Shown here piece after piece: positions 23,141 to 32,287 of a stretch of DNA of 64,000 nucleotides. The position numbers and the translations under genes were made by a program. Each line of letters opens with the position of its first letter. Within the stretch, counting starts at the first letter, position 1. The notes beneath the pieces are model-generated. The model was not told where the DNA came from. It made no database searches and was given only the letters and a program-made list of their open reading frames with translations. Source of the stretch: Oscillospiraceae bacterium (GTDB lineage Bacteria; Bacillota; Clostridia; Oscillospirales; Acutalibacteraceae); NCBI GenBank assembly GCA_015066175.1, contig SVOW01000002.1, positions 210,013 to 274,012 of the forward strand. The letters are read 5' to 3'.

Positions 23141-26100
23141 TTATTTTATGCCGATGTTTTCTTCGCCGATAATCCTTTTTAATTCGCGAAGCATAGAATC
23201 ATTCACATCACACATTCTTGAATGATGACGGACAAGTTTGTTTTCATCAGTGAAATAATAATACACAGGCATATTGCCGTCAAACACATCAAGCACATGC
23301 TGAATTTTCTGATATTCGGCACAATTATTGTTTTTAACTCTGAAATATATGCCTTTGTTTTCTTTTTTCTTAGGTGCAGAAATTGCGACTTTTTCAGGTG
23401 CTGCAGAAATGCTTTCGCACACTATTTTACATTCTTCATCTTCACGTATCGAAAGTCTGCCACTGATAAGAAGCACATTGCCAACAGAAATAAGATTGGC
23501 ATAATCAAGATAATTTTTGGCAAAAACAATAACTTCTATGCTTGCCTGAGTATCTTCAACAGTAATAAAAGCCATTGTATCGTTATTTTTTGTAACTTTC
23601 TTCTTGACTGATGTTACGATTGCAAGAATACTGACTCTTGAATTATCGCGATATCTGCTCATTGACATATCTTCTTCATCAGAAGTTTCATTGATGATAT
23701 CGACTATATTATCTGCTTTCAACGCATTTTTTACTGCATCATAATGTGCAAGCGGATGACCTGAAATATAAATGCCTGTAAATTCTTTTTCAAATGCAAG
23801 TTTTTCAGAAATTTCAAATTCAGGCAAATCAGGAGCTTTTATATCAAACATTTCGTCTTCGTTGCCAAAAAGTCCCATCTGGCCACCTGAAATAATCCTG
23901 CCGCTTGTTTCAGCCTGAGCCATAACTTCAGGAAGAATTGTAATCATTTGTCTGCGGTTTAAATCAAGCGAATCAAGCGCTCCGCTGTAAATAAGCGCCT
24001 CAATCGCCCTTTTATTAAGGTCTTTGCCATACATTCTGTAGCAGAAAGAAGAGAATGATTCAAACTTACCGCCGTCTTCACGCTCTCTTATAATAGCTTT
24101 GATAGCATTTCTGCCAAGATTTTTAATAGCAAGCATACCAAAAAGAATATCATTGTCCTGAACTGTAAAATCATCAAAACCAACGTTTACATCAGGTGGA
24201 ACAATTCTGATGCCATGACGTGTGCATTCAGCAATATATGCTGCTACTTTTTTTGTATCTTCAAGCACACTGCTGATAAGTGCAGCGAAATATTCATTAG
24301 GATAGTGAGCTTTGAGATAAGCTGTTCTGTAAGCAACAAAAGCATAAGCTGCAGCGTGGGATTTGTTGAAAGCATACTGTGAGAAATCAGACATAGTGTC
24401 AAAAATTTCATTTGCAGTTTTTTCATTAACACCATTTTTGACTGCACCCACACATTCAACTGTACCATCTTCGTTTGTAAGACCGTAAATGAAGTTTTTA
24501 CGCTCTTTTTCCATAACATCGTGTTTTTTCTTACTCATTGCACGTCTTACGATGTCAGCTCTGCCGAATGAATACCCTGCCAGAGTCCTGAAAATCTGCA
24601 TAACCTGTTCCTGATAAACGATACAACCGTAAGTAACATCAAGAATATCTTTGAGAAGCAGTGTAGAATATCTGATTTTTTCAGGATTATGTCTGTTTTC
24701 AATATATGTGGGAATAGACTTCATCGGTCCCGGACGATAAAGCGAAATAACGGCAATAATATCTTCAATTGAATCAGGTTTAAGTTGAGTAAGAACACTT
24801 TTCATACCGCCTGATTCAAGCTGGAATATGCCGTCTGTAAGACCTTTTGAAAACAATTCATAAGTTTTTTTATCTTTTAAATCTATTTTTTCAATGTCAA
24901 AACCGGGATGTTTCTTTCTGACAGCTTTTTCAGTATTATCAATAACAGTAAGATACCGAAGTCCGAGGAAATCAATTTTAAGAAGCCCCAATTCTTCAAG
25001 TGTAGTCATTGTAAACTGCGTTACAACAGCGTTATCATTAAGTGCCAACGGCACATAAGAATCTACTGCATCGCGGGTAATTACAACACCTGCTGCATGA
25101 GTAGATGCGTGCCTTGGCATACCTTCAACGCTTTTAGCTGTATCAATAAGATTTTTGACTTCTGCATCTGAATTATATATTTCAACAAGTTCAGGCGACA
25201 TATCAAGTGCAGAGTCAATAGTAATATTCAATTCTCTGGGAATGAGTTTAGCAACTCTGTCTACTGTTGCATAAGACATACCTAAAGCACGACCCACATC
25301 GCGTATTGCAGCACGTGCCGCCATTGTACCGAATGTAACAATCTGTGCTACATGGTCATAGCCATATTTATTTATAACATAATCAATAACTTGTCCGCGT
25401 TTTACGTAACAGAAATCCACGTCGAAGTCAGGCATTGTTACTCTTTCGGGATTGAGAAAACGCTCAAAAATAAGGCTGTATTTCATCGGATCAATTCCGG
25501 TAATTCCGATGCAGTAAGCAGCAAGGGAGCCTGCTCCGGAGCCTCTGCCGGGTCCTACAGGAATATCGTGGTTTTTTGCATAAGCAATGAAATCATGTAC
25601 AATAAGATAATAGTCTGTATACCCCATCTTATTTATTGTTTCAAGTTCATACAGAAGCCTTTCTTCATATTCTTTCGGATGATTTTCACCATATCTTTTA
25701 ACAAGACCTTCAAAACACTGCTTTTTGAAATATTCAAAGTGGTCTTGATTGTCAGGTACTTCAAAATGCGGAAGTTTTGTGTTACCGAATTCAAATTCAA
25801 GATTGCATTTATCTGCAATTTCTTGCGTGCGTTCAATTGCATCAATGTCATCAGGAAAAGCCTGACACATTTCTTCGTAAGTTTTCAGATAAAATTCATC
25901 TGTTTCAAAGCTCATACCTGTAGGAGTGCCAACAGTGTTATTTGTCTGAATGCAGAGCAGAACTTCCTGAATTTTTGCATCTTCTTTTCTGACATAGTGA
26001 GTATCATTAGTTACAACAAGAGGAATTCCTGTTTTCTGTGAAACAGTTCTCATTCCGCTGATAACACGTAATTCATCACGCAGAGAGTGATTCTGCATTT

Positions 26101-26614
26101 CAAGATAAAAATCATCACCGAATATTGTTTTATACCACATTGCTTTTTCAACTGCAGTATCAATATCATTAGCAAGAATTGCACGTGGAATTTCGCCTGC
26201 AAGGCAGGCAGACAAAGCAATAAGTCCCTCATGATGTTTTTCAAGGAGAGACTTATCAATTCTCGGTTTACCGTAAAAGCCACGTGTCCAGCTTTCGGAA
26301 ACCATTTTTATAAGGTTTTTATACCCTGTTTCGTTTTTACAAAGCAAAACAAGGTGATATCTTTCAGCATCAAATGCTTTATCTTTTTTATCCAGACTTC
26401 TGGGTGCTACATAAACTTCGCATCCGATAATAGGTTTGATTCCTGCAGACTTGGCTTTTTTATAAAAGTCAATTGCACCATACATAACTCCATGGTCGGT
26501 AATCGCAAGAGATAAATGACCAGACCTGACGGCGTAATCTATAACTTCGTTAATTTTACACGCACCGTCAAGCAAACTGTATTCAGTATGAAGATGTAAA
26601 TGAGTGAATCCCAT
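23141..26614 (-). CDS. dnaE: DNA polymerase III subunit alpha
   Basis: A 1157-residue replicative polymerase of the DnaE type. The PHP domain opens with FTHLHLHTEYSLLDGACK, the polymerase centre is GPGRGSGAGSLAAYC and MPDFDVDFCY (catalytic Asp pair), followed by helix-hairpin-helix and an OB fold (VSILAIVTSVKKKVTKNNDTMAFITVED). There is no exonuclease insert, so it is not PolC. It sits 10 bases after whiA at the end of the hprK operon. GGAGGC precedes the ATG. Confidence 0.97.
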   Translation of the reverse strand: MGFTHLHLHTEYSLLDGACKINEVIDYAVRSGHLSLAITDHGVMYGAIDFYKKAKSAGIKPIIGCEVYVAPRSLDKKDKAFDAERYHLVLLCKNETGYKNLIKMVSESWTRGFYGKPRIDKSLLEKHHEGLIALSACLAGEIPRAILANDIDTAVEKAMWYKTIFGDDFYLEMQNHSLRDELRVISGMRTVSQKTGIPLVVTNDTHYVRKEDAKIQEVLLCIQTNNTVGTPTGMSFETDEFYLKTYEEMCQAFPDDIDAIERTQEIADKCNLEFEFGNTKLPHFEVPDNQDHFEYFKKQCFEGLVKRYGENHPKEYEERLLYELETINKMGYTDYYLIVHDFIAYAKNHDIPVGPGRGSGAGSLAAYCIGITGIDPMKYSLIFERFLNPERVTMPDFDVDFCYVKRGQVIDYVINKYGYDHVAQIVTFGTMAARAAIRDVGRALGMSYATVDRVAKLIPRELNITIDSALDMSPELVEIYNSDAEVKNLIDTAKSVEGMPRHASTHAAGVVITRDAVDSYVPLALNDNAVVTQFTMTTLEELGLLKIDFLGLRYLTVIDNTEKAVRKKHPGFDIEKIDLKDKKTYELFSKGLTDGIFQLESGGMKSVLTQLKPDSIEDIIAVISLYRPGPMKSIPTYIENRHNPEKIRYSTLLLKDILDVTYGCIVYQEQVMQIFRTLAGYSFGRADIVRRAMSKKKHDVMEKERKNFIYGLTNEDGTVECVGAVKNGVNEKTANEIFDTMSDFSQYAFNKSHAAAYAFVAYRTAYLKAHYPNEYFAALISSVLEDTKKVAAYIAECTRHGIRIVPPDVNVGFDDFTVQDNDILFGMLAIKNLGRNAIKAIIREREDGGKFESFSSFCYRMYGKDLNKRAIEALIYSGALDSLDLNRRQMITILPEVMAQAETSGRIISGGQMGLFGNEDEMFDIKAPDLPEFEISEKLAFEKEFTGIYISGHPLAHYDAVKNALKADNIVDIINETSDEEDMSMSRYRDNSRVSILAIVTSVKKKVTKNNDTMAFITVEDTQASIEVIVFAKNYLDYANLISVGNVLLISGRLSIREDEECKIVCESISAAPEKVAISAPKKKENKGIYFRVKNNNCAEYQKIQHVLDVFDGNMPVYYYFTDENKLVRHHSRMCDVNDSMLRELKRIIGEENIGIK

Positions 26615-26624
26615 TTAATGCCTC

Positions 26625-27518
26625 CTAGTCAAGCTCGTCTGCAATTTTTATAAGTTTATTAAGTCTGTGATTAACACCTGAACGGGAAATTTCACCGCCA
26701 AGTTCATTTTTAATTTCATCAAGTGACATATCGGGGTTTTCTTTTCTGATAATTGCAATTTCTTTCAACTGGTCGGAAAGCCAAGAAAGTCCCTTGACTT
26801 TTTCAATTTTTTCAATAGCAGCAATCTGTGCCATTGAAGCATTGACTGTTCTTGAAATATTAGCAGTTTCAAAATTGATTTTTCTGTTGATTTTATTTCT
26901 TACATCTTTCATCATCTTAACGCCCATAAGTTCAAGTGAACTTGACGCAGCACCGATAAGAGTAAGAAAATCTTCGATATTTTCGCTGTCTTTGAAATAA
27001 ACAACGTATGAATTGCCACGTTCAACCATTTTAGGTGACAATCCCATATCGCCGAGAAGTGTTAAAAAATCATTTGTAAGTTTTAAAAAAGGAATAACAA
27101 ATTCAAGGTGATAGTTTTTCATCGGGTCTGCAATTGTGCCGCACGAAAGAAAAACTCCTCTTAAAAACGCAGCGTAACAGCAATCATCTTCAAAATTTGC
27201 TCTGTTTATACGTAATGTAACATTCTGCCTGCTCTGACCAAAATAACGCATAATTTTAATAATATCACTCTGCAACGAAACTGATAACGAATAATTGCCA
27301 GCTTTTGTCTTTAACATCCTTGGTTTTACACCGCAGACTTCTTTACAGAACAATGAATATGCGCTTGCAACATTTTTGTTTTCAGTAAGAAAACCGATTC
27401 TTGACTGTGAGTAATATTTGCCGAAAAGCAACATTCCGTAAGCCTGAGCTTTCATGCAACAGTCAGACAAATCAGTAAGTAAGGCTAATTCACTTTTTAC
27501 ATCCTGTGAAAAAGACAT
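26625..27518 (-). CDS. whiA: WhiA, DNA-binding regulator (LAGLIDADG-like plus HTH)
   Basis: A 297-residue protein starting MSFSQDVKSELALL. The N-terminal half resembles a degenerate homing endonuclease; the C-terminal half holds the HTH block KIEKVKGLSWLSDQLKEIAIIRKENPDMSLDEIKNELGGEISRSGVNHRLNKL. It is involved in cell division and, in actinobacteria, sporulation. The position after rapZ is the classic Firmicute order rapZ-(yvcK)-whiA, but yvcK is absent here. Confidence 0.95.
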   Translation of the reverse strand: MSFSQDVKSELALLTDLSDCCMKAQAYGMLLFGKYYSQSRIGFLTENKNVASAYSLFCKEVCGVKPRMLKTKAGNYSLSVSLQSDIIKIMRYFGQSRQNVTLRINRANFEDDCCYAAFLRGVFLSCGTIADPMKNYHLEFVIPFLKLTNDFLTLLGDMGLSPKMVERGNSYVVYFKDSENIEDFLTLIGAASSSLELMGVKMMKDVRNKINRKINFETANISRTVNASMAQIAAIEKIEKVKGLSWLSDQLKEIAIIRKENPDMSLDEIKNELGGEISRSGVNHRLNKLIKIADELD

Positions 27519-27533
27519 AAAAATCCCCCAAAT

Positions 27534-28391
27534 TTATTTAAAACAATCTCTGTGATGAACTGTTGTTCTGTATCCCAACGAATCAATAAAATCATTGAAA
27601 ATTTCAGCAAAAGTAACTGAACGGTGATGGCCACCTGTACAACCGAAACCGATCACAAGCTGACTTTTACCTTCATTTTTTGATAACGGAAGAATAAACA
27701 ATATAAATTCTTCAAGCATTCTTCTTAATTTCTGACTGTTTTCATCACGCATTACAAATTCACGGACGTCTTTATCAAGACCTGTTTTATCGCGTAATTC
27801 AGGCACATAATAAGGATTTACAAGACCACGCATATCAAAAACATAGTCGCAATCACGGGGAATGCCATGCTTATAACCGAATGAAATGAAATTCACCACA
27901 AATGAGTCTTCCGGTCGTGATAAGAAAGCATCTTTAACTCTGCTTCTCAGCTGAATAACAGAAAGATTTGTGCTGTCAATTACAATATCTGAAATATTTT
28001 TAACAGGCTGCAAATATTGCCTTTCCATAGTAACCGCATCGGTAACAGAAAGAGTTGAATCCTTATTTATAAGCGGATGAAGACGGCGTGTTTCTTTAAA
28101 ACGCCTGATTAAAACATCATCGTCAGCATCAATAAACAGTATTCTGAATTTATAATTACTGCTTCTTGCTTTGTCAAGCACAGTAATAAGATTTGCAAAA
28201 GAAAGACCGGCACGCATATCAATTACAACAGCAACTTTATCTGCTTCATCACATTCTTTTACCTCTTTCAGAAAAGCAGGGAGAAGCGTCGGAGGTATAT
28301 TATCAGCACAAAAATAACCGATATCCTCTAACGCATTTACCGCGTTTGATTTTCCTGCACCTGACATTCCGGTTACAATTAAAACATCCAT
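27534..28391 (-). CDS. rapZ: RapZ/YvcJ nucleotide-binding protein (RNase adapter family)
   Basis: The Walker A motif MDVLIVTGMSGAGKSNAVNALEDIGYFCADNIPPTLL opens a P-loop domain. The C-terminal domain has VNPYYVPELRDKTGLDKDVREFV and the histidine-rich VIGFGCTGGHHRSVTFAE. In Gram-positives it is linked to competence and cell-wall precursor sensing; in E. coli to glucosamine-6-phosphate synthase control. ATG at 28391 chosen over GTG at 28400 as the family starts MDVLIVTG. It lies 14 bases after murB. Confidence 0.94.
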   Translation of the reverse strand: MDVLIVTGMSGAGKSNAVNALEDIGYFCADNIPPTLLPAFLKEVKECDEADKVAVVIDMRAGLSFANLITVLDKARSSNYKFRILFIDADDDVLIRRFKETRRLHPLINKDSTLSVTDAVTMERQYLQPVKNISDIVIDSTNLSVIQLRSRVKDAFLSRPEDSFVVNFISFGYKHGIPRDCDYVFDMRGLVNPYYVPELRDKTGLDKDVREFVMRDENSQKLRRMLEEFILFILPLSKNEGKSQLVIGFGCTGGHHRSVTFAEIFNDFIDSLGYRTTVHHRDCFK

Positions 28392-28405
28392 TTGCCACAC
28401 CCGAA

Positions 28406-29311
28406 TTATATAAACTTAACTTCTGTTTCTAAAAAAATACCTTTTTGTTCTAAAACTTCATCACGTACAAAATCAATCAGGTCCATAATATCAGACGATG
28501 TTGCGTTGTTTTTGTTGATAATAAAGCCGCAATGTTTTTCGCTGACCTGAGCACCACCGATTGATTTGCCTCTGAGACCGCACTCTTCGATAAGCTGACC
28601 TGCAAAATGCCCTTCAGGTCTTTTAAAAGTACTGCCTGCACTTGGAAATTCGAGAGGTTGCTTTTCCTTTCTTTTTCCCATCAATTCGTTCATTTTGCCT
28701 TCAATTTCAGTCCTACTTCCCTTTTTCAGTTTAAAAATTGCTGACACAATAATTTTGTCACTGTCAACAAAAACACTGTTTCTGTAGGTAAGTTCCATTT
28801 CTTCATTAGATAAAGTGCCTTTTTCACCGTCGAAAGTAATATAATCGCAGCTTACGGCAACATCTTTCATTTCACCGCCGTATGCGCCTGCATTCATATA
28901 CATAGCGCCACCTACAGTGCCGGGAATACCATATGCAAATTCAAGTCCTGAAAGAGAATTCTCAAGGGCAAAACGGCAAAGTTTCATAAGGCTGCAACCT
29001 GACTGACAAAAAATAGTTGTGTCGTCAATAAGCCTGATATCATCAAATCCTTTGCCGATATGGATAACTACATTATCAATGCCTTTATCGCTTACAAGAA
29101 TATTACTTCCGTTGCCAAGAATAAAAGGACGGACAGAAAATTCTTTACATTTTTTTACAGCTTCAAAAAGTGATTTTTCATCTTTAGGGCAAAGCATAAT
29201 TTTTGCATTGCCCCCTGTTCTGAAACTGGAATACATCTTCATCGGGACATCCTTAATGATTTCACAGTTGATATTTTCGCCGAAATCAAACATGTTTTCA
29301 GAATATTCCAT
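28406..29311 (-). CDS. murB: UDP-N-acetylenolpyruvoylglucosamine reductase
   Basis: A FAD enzyme that makes UDP-MurNAc for peptidoglycan. Visible blocks are SSFRTGGNAKIMLCP, FILGNGSNILVSDKGIDN, GLEFAYGIPGTVGGAMYMNAGAYGGEM (FAD site), LTYRNSVF, FPSAGSTFKRPEG (catalytic Ser) and KHCGFIINKNNATSSDI. The short type IIb form is typical of Firmicutes. The ATG at 29311 has GGAGG six bases upstream; the TTG at 29323 is part of that site. Confidence 0.96.
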   Translation of the reverse strand: MEYSENMFDFGENINCEIIKDVPMKMYSSFRTGGNAKIMLCPKDEKSLFEAVKKCKEFSVRPFILGNGSNILVSDKGIDNVVIHIGKGFDDIRLIDDTTIFCQSGCSLMKLCRFALENSLSGLEFAYGIPGTVGGAMYMNAGAYGGEMKDVAVSCDYITFDGEKGTLSNEEMELTYRNSVFVDSDKIIVSAIFKLKKGSRTEIEGKMNELMGKRKEKQPLEFPSAGSTFKRPEGHFAGQLIEECGLRGKSIGGAQVSEKHCGFIINKNNATSSDIMDLIDFVRDEVLEQKGIFLETEVKFI

Positions 29312-29335
29312 GAAAACCTCCAAAATTAATTTAAA

Positions 29336-30286
29336 TTATCTTTCAAGAAGTGCAGCACCGATAATACCTGCATCGTTTTTAAGCTCAGCAACGCAGATTT
29401 TTGTGCTTCGTTCAAACTGTTTATTGTAAATTTCAGCGTGTACTTTTTCAGTAAGAGGAACGATAAGGTTATCTTTTTCGTTACTGATACCGCCACCAAC
29501 ACAAAGAACTTCGGGCTGAAGTGCGTTTATAATATTAGCAACACCGATTGCAACATACCAGATGTATTTATCAACGACTTCTGCACCTGCTTTGTCGCCT
29601 TTTCTCATAGCATCCCATGCAGTTCTGCCGCTTGCTTTGTTGATATCTCCGCCTGTGAGTTCCCACATAATGCTGTCTTTATTTTCAAGCATTTTTTCTT
29701 TTGTCTGTCTGATAAGTGCAGTTGCAGAAGCATATGCTTCCCAACAGCCTTTTCTGCCACAGTTACACTGAATGCCGTCAGCAAAAATTACCGTATGACC
29801 GCATTCACCGGCTGCATCACCAATACCTGTTACGAGCTTACCATCTATAATAATACCGCTGCCTACGCCTGTGCCGAGAGTAACTGCTACAAGGTTTTTG
29901 CATCCGTTACCTGCACCTGCATATGCTTCACCGAGAGCCGCACAGTTAGCATCGTTATCGATATGTACGGGCTTTCCTGAAAGTCTTTCACTCAACATAT
30001 CTCTTGCGGGCACCATATGGAAATCAAGGTTATTTGAAAATTCAATTTTACCTGTTGTTTTGTTGATTGAACCGGGAATACCAACGCCGATTGATTCAAC
30101 ATCATCAAGTGTGATTTTTGCATCATCAAGTGCAAGGTCAACAGCCCTTTTGATATCATCAAAAATTTCTTCAGCAGGTCTGGGAGCATTTGTTTTTACA
30201 GTTCCTCTGCCGATGATATTAAATTTTTCATCAATAACACCTACTGCAATGTTTGTTCCGCCAAGGTCTACACCAATTTTATACAT
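29336..30286 (-). CDS. ROK-family glucokinase
   Basis: A 316-residue sugar kinase. KIGVDLGGTNIAVGVID (phosphate loop), VHIDNDANCAALGEAYAG (catalytic Asp), VTLGTGVGSGIIIDGKLV, and the zinc motif GHTVIFADGIQCNCGRKGCWEAYASATAL define a ROK kinase, most likely glucokinase (GlcK). It feeds glucose-6-phosphate into glycolysis and sits between hprK and murB, tying hexose phosphorylation to catabolite control. GGAGG precedes the ATG. Confidence 0.93.
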   Translation of the reverse strand: MYKIGVDLGGTNIAVGVIDEKFNIIGRGTVKTNAPRPAEEIFDDIKRAVDLALDDAKITLDDVESIGVGIPGSINKTTGKIEFSNNLDFHMVPARDMLSERLSGKPVHIDNDANCAALGEAYAGAGNGCKNLVAVTLGTGVGSGIIIDGKLVTGIGDAAGECGHTVIFADGIQCNCGRKGCWEAYASATALIRQTKEKMLENKDSIMWELTGGDINKASGRTAWDAMRKGDKAGAEVVDKYIWYVAIGVANIINALQPEVLCVGGGISNEKDNLIVPLTEKVHAEIYNKQFERSTKICVAELKNDAGIIGAALLER

Positions 30287-30322
30287 TTTAATTACCTCCG
30301 TAATTTTGTTAATAAATTTATT

Positions 30323-31291
30323 TTATGATTTCTGCCATGATTCAAGTTCTTTTTCGTCAGGCATTATGTCATCAGTCATGCCAAGACTGTGAAGAAGTTC
30401 ACGTGCAGCATTATATCCCATTTTTTTCTGCCTGTTATTCATTGCGGCAGCCTCAATAATAATTGACAAGTTTCTGCCGGGTTTTACAGGAACTGTAGTA
30501 ACAGGAACATCTACACCGAGAATGTTCATTTTTTCGTCTTCAAGACCTAAACGATCGTAGATTTTTTTGTTATCCCACAGTTCAAGCTGAACTACCATAT
30601 CAATTTTTTCAGTAAGCTTTACGGCACCCATACCGAAGATTCTTCGGGCATTGATAATACCTACGCCACGCAGTTCTATGTAATGTCTGATATTATCAGG
30701 CGCAGAGCCGACAAGTGTTTTTTCCGAAACACGTCTTATTTCTACAGCGTCATCTGCAATAAGTCTGTGACCACGTTTGATAAGTTCAAGAGCAGTTTCA
30801 CTTTTACCTACACCGCTGTCACCGAGAATCAGCACACCTTCGCCACTGACTTCAAGCAAAACGCCATGACGTGTAATACGAGGTGCAAGTTCTACATTCA
30901 GATACGCGATAATTGTAGACATACAACGTGAAGTCTGATCAAGAGTGAGCAACAACGGCACTTCGTGTTTCTGTGCAAGTGCAATGTATTTTTCCGGTAA
31001 TTCAAGACCTCTTGTAATAATTATACAAACGGGCTGTTTTTCAAGAAGTCTTTCGAAAGTCTTTTCGCCTTCATCTTCAGGAAGACTCTTCATATATTCA
31101 AGTTCAGTAAGACCTATAAACTGAACACGGTCTGAGTCAAAATATTCCTCATAGCCACACAAAAACATTCCTGGACGGTTAACGTCAGCAGTTGAAACGT
31201 AAATGTCAGATGCAGCTTTCGGCATATACAGCACTTCAAATTTATGGTCCTTGATTATTTTTTCAAGGGACACAGTATATTTTTGCATCAT
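30323..31291 (-). CDS. hprK: HPr kinase/phosphorylase
   Basis: It phosphorylates and dephosphorylates Ser46 of HPr and so controls catabolite repression through CcpA. The Walker A motif GVLILGDSGVGKSETALELIKRGHRLIADDAV and the signature IELRGVGIINARRIFGMGAV are complete. The ATG at 31291 is preferred (AGGAT eight bases upstream, MMQKYTVSLEKII matches the family); the track start adds seven residues. First gene of the operon running to dnaE, with its own promoter. Confidence 0.96.
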   Translation of the reverse strand: MMQKYTVSLEKIIKDHKFEVLYMPKAASDIYVSTADVNRPGMFLCGYEEYFDSDRVQFIGLTELEYMKSLPEDEGEKTFERLLEKQPVCIIITRGLELPEKYIALAQKHEVPLLLTLDQTSRCMSTIIAYLNVELAPRITRHGVLLEVSGEGVLILGDSGVGKSETALELIKRGHRLIADDAVEIRRVSEKTLVGSAPDNIRHYIELRGVGIINARRIFGMGAVKLTEKIDMVVQLELWDNKKIYDRLGLEDEKMNILGVDVPVTTVPVKPGRNLSIIIEAAAMNNRQKKMGYNAARELLHSLGMTDDIMPDEKELESWQKS

Positions 31292-31322
31292 ATTTTCACA
31301 TCCTATGCACATTATCCATATT

Positions 31323-31351
31323 ATTATAAACTATTTTTCAGAAACTTCCAA
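31323..31351 (-). promoter_or_regulatory. Promoter of the hprK operon
   Basis: Minus strand TTGGAA, 17 bases, TATAAT, about 30 bases upstream of hprK. Confidence 0.75.
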
Positions 31352-31393
31352 CACTTTTTTCTAAATTTAATAAAATAATTTTATAAAAATTTC

Positions 31394-31422
31394 TTGCAAT
31401 TTAATTTTAGATATGATATTAT
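31394..31422 (+). promoter_or_regulatory. Promoter of tRNA-Thr
   Basis: TTGCAA, 17 bases, TATTAT, ending 18 bases before the tRNA. Confidence 0.7.
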
Positions 31423-31440
31423 ATTGTGCGTTAAGTGTGT

Positions 31441-31516
31441 GCTGCTATGGCTCAGGAGGCAGAGCACATCCTTGGTAAGGATGAGGTCACCGGTTCGAAT
31501 CCGGTTAGCAGCTCCA
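31441..31516 (+). tRNA. tRNA-Thr (anticodon GGT)
   Basis: A 76-nt tRNA. Acceptor GCTGCTA/TAGCAGC, anticodon stem CATCC/GGATG with loop TTGGTAA (anticodon GGT), T-loop GGTTCGAATCC, encoded CCA. Confidence 0.96.
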
Positions 31517-31553
31517 AAAATCGACAATCTTCATCAGAAGGTTGTCGATTTTT
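31516..31553 (+). terminator. Terminator of tRNA-Thr
   Basis: AAAAATCGACAATCTT/AAGGTTGTCGATTTTT hairpin with T-run directly after CCA. Confidence 0.85.
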
Positions 31554-31641
31554 ACTTATTACTTCTTCTCTATTCACTCTTCACTAAACTTCGGGTCGAT
31601 TTTCGGGAAGTAATAAGTGAGAAGTAATAGTGAAGAAGTTT
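31554..31641. repeat. Long imperfect inverted repeat with internal near-repeats
   Basis: The left arm ACTTATTACTTCTTCTCTA... is roughly complementary to the right arm GAAGTAATAAGTGAGAAGTA..., with a short centre TCGGGTCGATTTTCGG. Within each arm units such as (A)GTGAAGA and AGTAATAA recur. It resembles small non-coding intergenic repeats. No coding potential is seen, and it lies between the tRNA terminator and the GNAT promoter. Confidence 0.55.
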
Positions 31642-31643
31642 GA

Positions 31644-31672
31644 TTGTAATTTTGGTTTAAGTGTGATATAAT
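31644..31672 (+). promoter_or_regulatory. Promoter of GNAT/mtaB
   Basis: TTGTAA, 17 bases, TATAAT, just after the inverted repeat. Confidence 0.65.
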
Positions 31673-31709
31673 TAAAAAATATCAAGGTTTGAAAAGGACT
31701 AACAAACTT

Positions 31710-32261
31710 ATGAAACACTGCGGAACACAAAAGTTAGAAACAGACAGATTGATTTTAAGAAGATATGTGAGTGAAGATGCGGCTGCAATGTATAAGAATT
31801 GGGCATCCGATTCAGAAGTCACTAAATACTTAATGTGGCAGACTCATTCAAGTCAAGAGGTAAGCCAAAACATAGTTGATGACTGGACAAAGCAATATTT
31901 TAACAATAATTATTACCATTGGGCCATTGTCTTAAAGAGCAACGGAGATGAACCGATTGGTGACATTGCCGTGGTACATATGAATGAAGAAGTTTCTATG
32001 ATGCATATTGGATATTGCATAGGAAGAGCTTGGTGGCATCAGGAAATTACATCAGAAGCACTCAAAGCAGTTATGGATTTTCTGTTTGATGTAGTGGATG
32101 TGAGTCGCATTGAATCAAGACACGACCCGAGAAATCCAAACTCCGGCAAAGTAATGCAAAAATGCGGAATGAAATATGAAGGGACTTTGCGTAGTTCTGA
32201 TCGGAATAATCAAGGCATTTGCGATGCTTGCTATTACGCACTATTAAAATCAGAACGCTAA
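31710..32261 (+). CDS. GNAT-family N-acetyltransferase (RimJ/RimL-like)
   Basis: A 183-residue acetyl-CoA-dependent acetyltransferase. LETDRLILRRYVSEDAAAMYKNWASDSEVTKYLMW is the typical start of the Acetyltransf_3 (RimL-like) group, with MMHIGYCIGRAWWHQEITSEALKAVMDFLFD and IESRHDPRNPNSGKVMQKCGMKYEG forming the acetyl-CoA site. The ATG at 31710 has AAAAGGA upstream; the TTG at 31689 is unlikely. Substrate unknown. It is followed by mtaB after 26 bases. Confidence 0.9.
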   Translation: MKHCGTQKLETDRLILRRYVSEDAAAMYKNWASDSEVTKYLMWQTHSSQEVSQNIVDDWTKQYFNNNYYHWAIVLKSNGDEPIGDIAVVHMNEEVSMMHIGYCIGRAWWHQEITSEALKAVMDFLFDVVDVSRIESRHDPRNPNSGKVMQKCGMKYEGTLRSSDRNNQGICDACYYALLKSER

Positions 32262-32287
32262 CTTTTAATCTTATCAGGAGGCTTTAT

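Noticed and set aside
25352-26041. 229-residue plus-strand ORF inside dnaE
   Set aside because: It is antisense to the polymerase gene, with hydrophobic low-complexity content typical of shadow frames and no ribosome binding site.
29438-29980. 180-residue ORF opposite the ROK kinase
   Set aside because: Antisense shadow of a gene with full ROK motifs.
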